A stretch of DNA of 64,000 bases. It comes from Collybiopsis luxurians FD-317 M1. Its lineage: Eukaryota > Basidiomycota > Agaricomycetes > Agaricales > Omphalotaceae. The DNA is taken from positions 111,311 to 175,310 of the forward strand of contig KN834840.1 in the NCBI GenBank assembly GCA_000827265.1. Reading direction: 5' to 3'. Position numbers and translations under genes: made by a program. Below are positions 23,081 through 33,106 of this stretch, piece by piece (position 1 is the stretch's first letter; each line of letters opens with the position of its first letter). Under the pieces are notes generated by a model, which was given only the letters and a program-made list of their open reading frames with translations, ran no database searches and was not told the origin of the DNA.

Positions 23081-24806
23081 ACCCAATAAAGAGGTCACCT
23101 TTGCTGAAGGTACCCCAGGGATGGATGCGGGTTCATAACAATAGCTGGGAGCCATTTTCTTGGGAATGGCTAACTTGGCAGAGGGAGCAGAAGCAAAGGG
23201 AACTTTGACAGCTTTGCCCTTGGTGGATAAGGAGCTGGTGGGGACCTTGTTGCTTGCATCAGCCAGAGGATCAATATCAGAGGGCAGTGGCATGGATTTT
23301 GCTGAAGCAGCCTCCTTGTCAGTATACTTGGTGGCAGATTTGGTTTTGCTGGATGAAACAAAGTCCAATGTCTTGATTGATGCAACAGAGGGTGGGCAAC
23401 TGACAGGGGTCTCTTTTGACTTTGCCTTTGAGGTGGGGATCAGTGAAGCCTTCTTCAGTTCATCCAACTCTGTAAAAGAGAGAAATGAGAAAAAATAGAT
23501 GGAAAGAGCAAAATAGGTGATGTACTAGACCTTTTTGCCTGGGTGCAAGCATGAGTGATGCAAGGAGCTGGAGGTTTAGACTCCACCTTCTGCTTCTTCA
23601 AATGTCATGACCCTTTGGTGTAAGTCTCTTCCTGCAACTCATTGTCCAACTTGTCCTCCTCTTCATTGCCCAAGTCCTTGTATGTGGAATCCTTATCTTC
23701 AGGAGGGGACTTGGAAATTCATTTGTGCTAATAAATAAGGTTAATAAGAAAAGAATGATAAGTAAATAAGATGAAAAGGCTTACCTTTGAAGTTAGTGGA
23801 CACTTTGAATGATTACTGACTGACATGTGTGGGGTTCAGCACTGTGGAACAGATCTCAGTGGTGCTACCAGTGCATCCTTAGTCTTCAATGAAGCGGGGC
23901 CAGCAGTTGGCAGAGTTTTCAACCTCTTTTTACCCATTGTTGGGATTTGAGGTCCTTTTGATGTTGGAGTTAGCAAGGACACTAGTTGGTCAGGAAATAT
24001 GAGTAGAGAAGTGAGATCTTCAGTGAAGAACACAATGATCTCACCCTCCTTGGTGAAACCATTGAATGGAATAGGTGGTTCTTCAAGAAAATCTGTTCTT
24101 AGCAAATTGTATTTGTCCTTAGAATATTGAAGAAAGAAAAATAGAGTTAGAAAGATGAATAAATCCACTTTGATATACTTAAACTTGTCCATGTCAAATG
24201 CCCAGTTTGAGATGAGGAGGCATCATTGACCTGCAATGAGTGTTCTAGTCAAGAGCTCCTGAATTCACACAAGCATTCTGATAGCAAAATGGGGCAGTTG
24301 TGCATTCCTCTCCAATAAGGATGAATGTATTGCTGATAGAACAAAAGATTTAATTAAGAGAAGAATAGATTAAGAAAGAGACTCACCACTGAATTATCTA
24401 CTACACAATACTTCTCCTGAATGGGACCTTGTTGCTCCAGAAGTGGAGTGGACTTGCAATCTTCATATAGTTCTTTTAGGTGGAATTGAATGTGGAGAAT
24501 GGCCAAGTGTAGATGAGCAGTGTCCACATAGAAATACACAGTGGATTCATCTTTTGGGGACAAATACCAGTTGCAAAGAATATTGGAATACAAATTCTCA
24601 GGGAAACCATCTTTGGAAGAAGTCAGGCAGAGTTCCAGGTCTTCTGAGGGTGCACAATATGAGGTGACATTGTCAAAATGGAAAATGTTGAAGAATGATT
24701 TTTGCATAGTTGGTATTGAATTTTGTTCTGCCAATGTATATAAGAGGTCAGCATCTTGTATGGAAGAAGAAAGATATATGCCAATGTTGTCTGAAGAAGA
24801 AGACAT
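23051..24806 (-). pseudogene. Antisense multi-exon cargo gene E of element P
   Basis: Unrecognised protein, opposite to gag-pol. Exon 1 runs from ATG 24806 to about 24387 (140 codons, starting MSSSSDNIGIYL) with a GTGAGT donor. A further exon DKYNLLRTDFLEEPPIPF to GKKRLKTLPTAGPASL lies at about 24120-23840. A piece at about 23710-23540 is rich in K and E (DKDSTYKDLGNEEEDKLDNE), and the last open stretch 23467-23051 (DELKKASLIPTSKAKSKET) is Lys/Ser/Pro-rich. CTTTTACAG and TATTTATTAG acceptors separate them. Stops and frame changes around 24230 and 23590 indicate decay. The 3' end overlaps the RNase H end by about 30 bp. Its position, antisense and next to the polypurine tract, matches genes A and B of family N, but the proteins are not visibly related. 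Confidence 0.55.
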
Positions 24807-24830
24807 AATGAGAGGGAAAAGGAGACTTTG

Positions 24831-25229
24831 AATGAGAAAAACTTGATCCCCATAGGGTTTACATATTACCAGCCCTCATTTAACAAATGGGGACTTGGAA
24901 ATAATCTGCAGAAAGGAGTCATAGCCAGTGCAGGGTCCTGCTTCTATACAGGCATGCATTGTGACTTGAGAAGAAGTCATCAAAAAGATGAACTTCTTTG
25001 AAAAGTTTTGAAAACCAAAAATGGAAAAGTGCCAGGGCACTTAGATGAAAAACTCAGATCAATTGATTGGGGTTCCTGATTTTGAATAAGGATCTAGTTC
25101 ATTGTGATATTACACAGGAAAAATAGTTCTTGAAAATGGAAACCTATTACCAAAATGGAGAAGTGTTTGCCATATTGAACCCACTTAGATCTAGAATAGA
25201 TTGACCGAGGACAGTCAGGACACTTAGTT
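24831..25229. other. Non-coding spacer between cargo gene E and polypurine tract
   Basis: No open frame. It lies upstream of ATG 24806 in the minus sense, so it would hold that gene's promoter. No clear TATA or repeat was seen. Confidence 0.35.
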
Positions 25230-25241
25230 TGGGGGAGATAA
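25228..25241 (+). other. Polypurine tract of element P
   Basis: TTTGGGGGAGATAA directly precedes the LTR start TGGGCCC at 25242. The same arrangement of G-run, then TAA, then TG is found in family N. Confidence 0.65.
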
Positions 25242-26469
25242 TGGGCCCAATTTAAGCCCAGGCATGTAATTGATGAAAATTGATGATTTTACCTTTTGCA
25301 TTACACATGTAGGCTGCAGTAATTATGATCTGACAGCTAAAGTCTATGATTACACTTTGCAGTGGTAACTTTAATGAAAATAGAACTACTCAACAAAAGG
25401 GGATCCATTTTGTAGAAAGGTATACCATTACTGTCCAACACAGAATGCTTGAGAGATGTTGCTCTAACATTCATCCATGCTAGCAGACCCACCCAATTAT
25501 AGTGATGGTCTCTTATAAAGTGGTGTATTGTTGGAACCACATACAAATCATTCAACTGAAAAGGTTACCATTACTAGAGACTATTATGGGTGACCAGTGG
25601 GCCAGACTGATAAGGAACCAGATTGCTCTGATGCCAAGAACAAGATGGCTATGGCCTCATGGAACCTAATTAAAGATGAGCCAACTAGAGATACCAAATC
25701 TCAGAAGGAAATAAGGTTATAGATCCCTTTTGATCTAAGGGACACCATTTAATGGTGATGGGTAGCCACCTACAAATAATGAGCTGCAATATTAGAATGA
25801 AAAGGCACCTCTTCTTGAGAAAGAGACACAACTAGATAGATACTGTGAATGAGCAAAGCATCAGTTGCACTGCAGAAGTGGGAGTGGACTATTGCTCAAC
25901 CCATCTGCATGGAATCAAAACAAATCTGACTCAAGTCATAAGAGACTACCTATAAAGAGTTATTGGAAACATTTGGGTAACAATTAGGGACAAACTTTGA
26001 AACATTTACCTATAAGAGAAACTACAATTTGAAAGAGAATTATTTTAAAATGATTTTGTATTAAACAGTAGATATTATTTTTGAGTAGTATAAATATGGT
26101 CATTAGTCTACTGTTTAATCAAGTAACCTTTGGACTGTAACAGCCTCTGTGTGAAGTGTTTGATTATTTTTCTTGCCCAGAACATGGTTGTATACCTGCC
26201 ATGATTAGTGGTTGAGTTGCTCCCATGTTTTTGATAAAAGCTACTTAAGCCTAAAACCTTTGACATATATTTTCATTGAGATGTTGAAAAGGTGACAAAT
26301 AGTTCCTCATTGTTCTACAACGAGGAACATTTGAAAAATACAGATCACTACCTCTTCAAATAGTTGAAGTTTCAACAACAAAAGGATCAATTGGGTTGAC
26401 TGAAATGTCCTGGTATTGTGGAACCTTTGACAATGCACCCCTTGCAATCTTTAACACAAACAAACCTCA
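25242..26469 (+). repeat. 3' LTR of element P
   Basis: About 1228 bp, co-linear with 15863-17104. Differences are mainly C/T and G/A. The right boundary is uncertain by about 10 bp because both copies share ACTGGA just beyond the CTCA end. Confidence 0.8.
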
Positions 26470-26477
26470 TTACTGGA

Positions 26478-27244
26478 ATGTAATTTGTCTTCCCCTCTTT
26501 GTTCATTGTTCTTTCCCACTGACTACAGATCATAGAAACACTGGAATGAATGTTGAAGGTTTCTAGAAACCTTCCTTTGCTATCAGTGATTTCTGTAGGC
26601 CTCAGTCCATGTCAATAGGATGGGGATTCAGATTGATAGTGTTCAACAACTGGCAGTAGGTTATCAGGCATTCCAATTGATGTCAACTGTGGCACTTGAC
26701 CAGGGGGAATGTATGTTCACTCCCTTTCCAAGCTTAATTGCAGTTGGAATTGATATGCCATGCTAGGGTCTCTATCAGAAGGAGAAGGGGAAGTGTTCCC
26801 TTGATTTGATCCATCAGGAAAAATGCCCTATTTCCCAGAGAGCCAGGGCCAGCCTAGGGACACCCCCCCAATCCTAGGAAACCTCAGGGATCCTGTGAAG
26901 CCTGAGTGCAGCCTGAGCTGACCTCAGTGGCCCCAGGGATCCCAGGCTGCCCCAGGGATTCTCAGGATACCTGAGGTTACTTAGGATTGGGGGGGGTGTC
27001 CCTAGGCTGGCCCTGGCTCTCTGGGAAAAAGGTACTTTTCCTGATGTCAGGGAAGCTCATGTTCCCCTTGAATAGACAACAATGACTGCCTCAAGGCAGT
27101 TTGTTGTGGGAGTCTGATGGTAGCACTTGGAGCATCACCACAAGGTGTTGCATGTGCTACCCCAGGTTCTGGATTTCATTGGGTAGGGGTAGACAGTAAC
27201 ATTCTTCCCCCTTGTTTGCTGGGTCCTATGTTGGCTCCAGGCAT
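26478..27244 (-). pseudogene. Element M gag N-terminal part
   Basis: The ATG at 27244 (MPGANIGPSKQGGR) lies 28 nt after the end of the minus-oriented LTR 27273-27771. The spacing and the AACAGCAT leader match family N. Pieces such as IPPGQVPQLTSIGMPDNLLP follow at about 26710-26640 in changing frames. A foldback element interrupts it at 26815-27034, and element P splits it from the remainder at 15862. Assignment to M rests on orientation and on frames resuming across P. Confidence 0.45.
26815..27034. mobile_element. Foldback MITE-like element with about 60-bp inverted arms
   Basis: The left arm reads TTTCCCAGAGAGCCAGGGCC and onward through CCTAGGGACACCCCCC. The right arm is its reverse complement through GGGGGGTGTCCCTAGG to CTCTCTGGGAAA. 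Outer ends ATCAGGAAAAATGCCC and its inverse GGTACTTTTCCTGAT extend the pairing with mismatches. The loop is rich in CCCAGGGAT. No coding capacity. Related in end sequence and composition to the GC-rich repeats at 6.6, 38.3 and 39.5 kb. Confidence 0.8.
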
Positions 27245-27272
27245 CTCAATGACAGTTGAGATGCTGTTATTT

Positions 27273-27771
27273 TGTTAGACCTGAGCTATTTCATGTAGAT
27301 AGATGGTGTGGAGTACACCACTGTACAGGTTAATTGAGGAGGTGAATCAGGGGGGTTTTGAATGGAGCGCAATGTGTTGCACAGGAAGCAGTTAGTTTGA
27401 CTTGATGGCTATGGGCACTTATTGACCAGAATAGTACAAGGTGGCTGTGCAGGGGGAAGCTGGATTGCAAAACATAGGGAAATTGTGAAGAAAAGCATTC
27501 AGTGCATAGCAATCTTCTACTCCCATAACTGTCACATAGCCATTGTCTCCAGTAGCATTAGTCCCTTTTGCAGTTCACTACAGTATAAATACCTACCACC
27601 TGTAATGTGGATCCCCATCTTGACCTCTCTGTTGATTGCAACCAGCCTCTGCTTAACTGATTACTGTGCTCTTGAAAGTCACTCCACTGCATACTGCTTT
27701 GTGACATTTGCAGTCTAGTTTCTGGGAGTTTCAAATGAATTTTCCTAACCAACTGAGTCCAGTGGCTGACA
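27273..27771 (-). repeat. 5' LTR of element M
   Basis: On the minus strand it begins TGTCAGCCACTGGACTCAG and ends CAGGTCTAACA, 499 bp, and is followed by the leader and ATG of gag at 27244. No second copy is present in the window, so the ends rest on TG..CA and on the parallel with family N. Confidence 0.5.
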
Positions 27772-30700
27772 CAAGTGATTGTAGCTATTAATAGCTAAAA
27801 TGCTTTAGCCCCACCATAGATTTTCACTGCTCTACCAAATTTAAATAGGCTCAATATCTCAAGCTGCAATTTCTCCTACATACTGTTACACCTTTTATAC
27901 TGGTACAAATTATAATTTCTATGTTTTTAATAATGTTTGTCAGTACACCTAAAGAAATTTTATAGAATAAACTATTCTTGTTCTGTCTCATTCAATGAGT
28001 TGCCTTTTTGGTTCATTGAGTTATCATTCAGCTGCAGGCCAAAGTCTGAATCTGCTTCTGCCTCATCTGCAACCATCTTTTAACTTATCAGCTTTTTAGG
28101 ATTATTTGTCAACTTGAGTTATCTTTGGTTCTTATCAAAGGTTCATTGGGCCAAGTCTTTCTTTTTATTTGCCAGCAAATGTAATTATTCCCTTTACTTG
28201 ACTGGCTCCTCTCTTCGACATTGTACCATACCTCAGCAGCTAATAATAATATTACCAAGGGTGTCTAGAGCTCAGGTTGTAGAGTTTAGCCTCAAGTTAG
28301 TCAATCTGTGTTGCATCCATTTCAAGCCTCAGTGAAGTCAATCATGACTTCAGTGTGATTGTAGTTTTCTCAATGAGTCAGCAACTCAGCCATTAGAGCC
28401 TAGCTCACCACCCATCCATTTGTTAAGTCAAGTTCATTGAGCCCTTTCAGACTCATAGATTGTTTTATCAAAGGTACATGAGCATGAGTTGTTATATCCC
28501 TATGAGTAAAGTCCCCTGTCAACCGAGGCCATATGTGTTTCCTACAAATGAATGAACATTGCTGACTGTGATCCAGACAGTCTTTGATGTGCTTTGTACA
28601 TCACTCAGGACTTATGGTATTAGTGCATCACAAGGTACCCAAAACATTTACTGTCATTCAGCTACCCTTATGAGTACAATAGGTCTCCTCTGGATCTGAC
28701 TGACAGCTTGGGCTCACTACAGTCCTCTTTGATTTTGATACCAATAAATTGAATACACAAAACACAGGATCCAGTGTTTTGGTACTTTCAAGCTGTGGCC
28801 AAAAAATCAGCTTATTGGGGCCTTTCTCCACCAATACCTCCTATTAGTCTCCTCTAAGCAGACTACAATATACTCTGATGATCCATAGGATGCATGTATA
28901 TGTTCTCTGCAAGAAGCCTGGGGGTTCAGCAATGCCAGAATTCCATTTGATTTTGTAAGAAATGGATCACAGCCACAAAATTTGAATGGATTGAACAGGT
29001 GGCTATGGACCTATTCTTATGTCATCAAATCCTGGCATTGCAATCCCTGTGCCTACTCTAGGACTAACCTCCCATCATTTACCTTCTGGAGCTGCCCTCC
29101 ATTGACATTAAAACAGTGGTCTTACCTTGTCATGCTGGCTTTACTGAACCATGTAGGTCCCCTTGCATTTAATTCAACAGACTGTGTTCTGATTTACATG
29201 TCATTCCAGATAAACCCAAACTGAGCAGCAAATCTAGGTGAAATATAAAGAAATAGAGAAAGATTCATTTTCTGGGATATGTTGCCTGACCAAGTTTTCA
29301 GTGCATTGGCTAAATCCATGTTCTTATGTTCCTCTTGTGTGCATTGAGATGTCACATCACAGCTCACCTTATCCTGCACTGGCTGGTGTGACTAGCCATG
29401 CTCAACTACTCCCAAGCTTGTCCTGGACAGAGCAGCCAGATTGAGCTTGTCCCCTCTAGATAGTCTAAACCAGTCAAATGATAGCATCCTAATGATATCT
29501 GGCTCATAATACTTTGGGCTTGCACCTGTAGCACAATACTAGTCAGTTCTTGTCCAGATTTATTGTTGGATGACTGTTGCTTTGGGTTCTAAGTTCTTCC
29601 TTTGACTTGGCTGACTCCATTTGGGTGGACTAAGGTCCAGGTCCATTTGACTAAATGAATCCTAGCAATCCTATTCATTCCAAAATTCTGGCTGGGACTG
29701 GGTACCCAACATATTGTGTTCAGATCATCTGTATGCTTTATGAGGTTTCCTTCGCCAACATTGGCCAGAGTGTAAACTTGTTCCTCCTATAGTTTGTACC
29801 CTGAGTTACATGAACTATGTGTCCCCTAGTATGGAATCTCAACCACATCTGTAGAGGTAAACTCTTAATACTATGGCTTTTGACATGCTGGGTGACCATC
29901 ATCAAGGTTAGGTACTCCTAGAGACCACAGTGGGCTGATATACATGGATACCATAGCTGAATTCATCCCATTTGTACATAGACTTCCATAGTGAGGCTTT
30001 GACTAGCTGGCTTGGGTGGGCCACTGTCCTCTGAATTCATTTTAAAGCCCAAATCATCAATCCAAGGCTGTTTACACATTTTTTTGTGTAGGCTCAGCAG
30101 TGGCAATGGAGCAAACTATTGCATCTCCTCCTCCGGCTTCAGTCTTAGTCTCTACACATGACAGAGCTTCACTGGGCACTGCAGTTGCTGGAGGTCTACA
30201 CCACATACTGGGCATGATGTGGACTTGCACACTCAACAGAGCATTAAGCACTAAAGATGTACATACAGCCTACATACTCAACCTAAAACTTGATTTCAGC
30301 TGTGAAGCCTAGCAGACCTATACATTGATCTGCTCATCAATTAGATCATGTGCTAATAGTGTTCTCATGGCAATGATGCTAACTAAATATTGCTTAACCT
30401 ATTCACTGCATATTGCAAACAATGAGTTCAAATTCATCTCCACTATTGCCTCACTATCTGATATCGATGTTACTCTCACTCATACACACATAGCACAGGT
30501 TTCATTCTTGTTATGTAAACTCCAACCATTAAAAACTACCACCACAACTTTTGAAATCTGCATATGTACCAACAGTTAGTATATACAAGTTCTTGGTTGT
30601 TGGGGCTTCAAGGGCATTGATTCAATTACAGGAAACTCACGCGCCCTGCAGGGTTGTATTACACATCACCTAAAGTTAAGGTCATAAGCATCCAGTACTG

Positions 30701-31240
30701 CCAGTACACTCTGTTGAGCCCATACTGAAGATGAATTTGAATAACTGTAATAATACTCCTCTCCTGTATAAGAACAAAGAACAATGCATTTCTTGAATTC
30801 CTCCCCATCTAGTTGGATTATCCCAGTACAGTCTGTCTCTCTAGTCGTTCATACTACCTCCAATATCTGGCGAGGCATTGGTTCTGCATGCCATATGGTA
30901 GATTCTAACAAGGTTCAAGGAAGGGCAGAATGGGTTGGTTCCCAAAGATCAGTACATCTATGCTTGAGAATATCAAAAAAAAACAGCCAACTGACAAAGC
31001 TACTTACATCCATAATGAGAATGCTCAGTTGAACATTATACATGACAATTCCTACAAAAAGTGTGTATTAATGATCAGTGGACTGTCACCACAGTGGCAT
31101 CATATGGATAAAATATTGTGCAGAGTCTGAAACAGCACCGCGATCGCATGCCATAACACACACTGATACAGAAATCACCATGAGGCTTACTACCCAGGTC
31201 CCACATATATGCACACATTTGGAATGCAGAGAGTAAAACC
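27772..31240. other. No recognisable genes; CpG-depleted, probably very old repeats
   Basis: 3.5 kb with only short frames. The longest are about 85-100 codons (for example 30325-30579 + and 28982-29224 +) and show no motif. CA/TG-rich and almost devoid of CpG. Composition matches the flanking transposon relics, so decayed mobile DNA is likely. Confidence 0.45.
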
Positions 31241-33106
31241 TACATGTCTTTAAAATAATTCAGAAAGATTATTTGAATTTAGATCTACTATCTTGTGGAC
31301 CTACAGCTAAAGAAATAGGAATCAATACCTTAACTTGGTAAAGGTTAGATCCCTTGAAGATATAAATACATTTGGGTAAAGAAAATTTTGATCCATTGAC
31401 ACACCCAAAGTGTAGCTGGCACCCACGAACACATGGATATGCTGTCTTAACCAAAATGCCATTATCATTATTGAAGGGAGTCGGAACTTGGATTCTCAAT
31501 AATCCAGCGCCTCGGAAGATATCATAGATTGTATGAACAGCTAGAAAGAGAGACTGGGCTAGGGAAAACCCAATCAAGCGGAGTGTTTGTAAAAGGAATG
31601 CAAGCCGTGCGGAGGCTTTTATTGCTAGACAATGGAGGGGAGCATTGTGAAACTTCTACATGTTCTTCTTAAATATGATTTCAATGATGCGAAGCGGAAG
31701 AGCAGTAAAGAATGGAATACACGCCCCTGAGAGAGCCCTAGGAGAGAAGAGAACAAATGACAATGGAAATAGAAGTTTACAGAAAGAAATTGTACAGAAA
31801 GGGCTTAGAAATCGAACTGGCAATAATTATAGAGCATAGGGGTGGTAACAAGTATGTTACTTCAGGAACGCTCCATCATGTCGTGGGAGATGGATCAAGG
31901 CAAGCCCGATGCATGAGCAACCCGCGGACACCATTTGAATAGGCTTCAAAGACGTGGATTTACGTTGCCTAATTGCCAGAAGGCGAAAAAGCGACAGGAT
32001 ACACGAGCAAGTTATTTTCTGCCATAGATATCTCATAACGATCGCTAAATGCTGCTATTCCCATTTGCTCAACATGTTCGGCTGCCTTGGTACAGGACGT
32101 TTGCTAACAACCATTCTGCCATGAAATGACAAACGTGGGCACCGTTAATCAGGCGCTTGTTCCTCTTAAATATATTTGTTCCTGATGAAATATTGGTGCC
32201 CGAGTACTGTATGATTACGGCTATAAGTGGAGAGGAATTCGCTGGCAACTCAAAGGCAAGCCTTGCTCTGAAGCCTCTTTACCGCCGTCATGGTCATCAT
32301 TGGAGATTTCCGAAACATTGATGATTATGGAAAGCCGGAAGGCCTCGCTCTCAAGCGAGTGATCCACTGATGGTAACGTACAGGGACCCATGTCACTCTG
32401 TTCAGCACTTGATAATATCAATTAATTTGATGCACGTTGCTATATTAAACTCACCCTCCTCGGAGGAGGGTCTTGTGGTGTAGAAAAAGGCCCAAAAGTT
32501 GAGTAAATTTGTGAAAATGGTATTTAGCTCTCACTTCCCTGGCATCTATTATTACAAAATTGTTAGTGCCGCGCTTGCAGCTGTCTGCTACTCTCATCCA
32601 GATGCAATTAGTAATTACAAAGTAAGTGCAATACAGTAGACTCTTCTACTGTAGTTAGGATCAGTTTCGTATCTACATTCATCATGAAAAGTCCATCTGT
32701 AAGTGTAATCTATAAGGGTCACATGTCTGCGTAATAATTTTGTGTCTTCTTTTGGTCCATGTTCAAAATTTATTTTTGATCACAAAGTGACAGCTCCAAA
32801 CAGCAGCGAAAGCAACTGGTCAACTGCCAATCACATATAAAGAACATCACCGCTTTCCTAGTTTGACTAGATAGAAAACTGTAAATATTGTTATGATGAT
32901 TGTATACAACAAAGACCGGGTTAAGTGACCGTTTACATCTAACTGTTTTCAAGCAAGAATAATAGAGCCAGTCCCAACATTGAAAGAAGAATTTCTAATA
33001 CCTCTCGCGGAAATCCGGATATTCTGTTTCTGATATACATCCTTTATAACACTACAATCCCATGTTGGGGGCAGTGGAAATGCTCCCCAGTTTTGTTGTT
33101 GTACTC
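31241..33106. other. CpG-retaining, apparently unique DNA without an assigned gene
   Basis: CpG dinucleotides become frequent from about 31.25 kb. An open minus frame at 31577-31269 (LFLAVHTIYDIFRGAGLLRI) could be an exon but has no partner exon I can join. A short hairpin, CTCCTCGGAGGAG, lies near 32457. Confidence 0.4.

Larger units (their letters stand above)
15863..26473 (+). mobile_element. Element P: Ty3/gypsy-type LTR element with antisense cargo gene and no visible integrase
   Basis: Order on the plus strand: LTR 15863-17104, candidate primer-binding site, gag 17223-19280, protease about 20327-20740, RT and RNase H 21478-23080, antisense gene 24806-23051, polypurine tract about 25230-25241, LTR 25242-26469. 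The paired LTRs are about 93% identical by eye, mostly transitions, so the insertion is old. It sits inside the gag region of minus-strand element M: frames resume at 15862 and 26478. No integrase motif (HHCC or DDE) is visible between the RNase H end and the 3' LTR. The flanks AGTAA and TTACT are complementary rather than direct repeats, so a target duplication is not confirmed. Confidence 0.8.

Noticed and set aside
23160..23498. Plus-strand ORF of 112 codons within element P
   Set aside because: It mirrors the Lys/Ser/Pro-rich last exon of antisense gene E, which has splice signals and consistent codon texture.
15856..26480. Target-site duplication for element P (AGTAA / TTACT)
   Set aside because: The two flanks are reverse complements, not direct repeats, so they do not qualify. 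The right LTR end is also uncertain.
30100..30579. Two plus-strand ORFs of 70-84 codons as genes
   Set aside because: No motif, no splice context, and they lie in CpG-depleted DNA full of stops.
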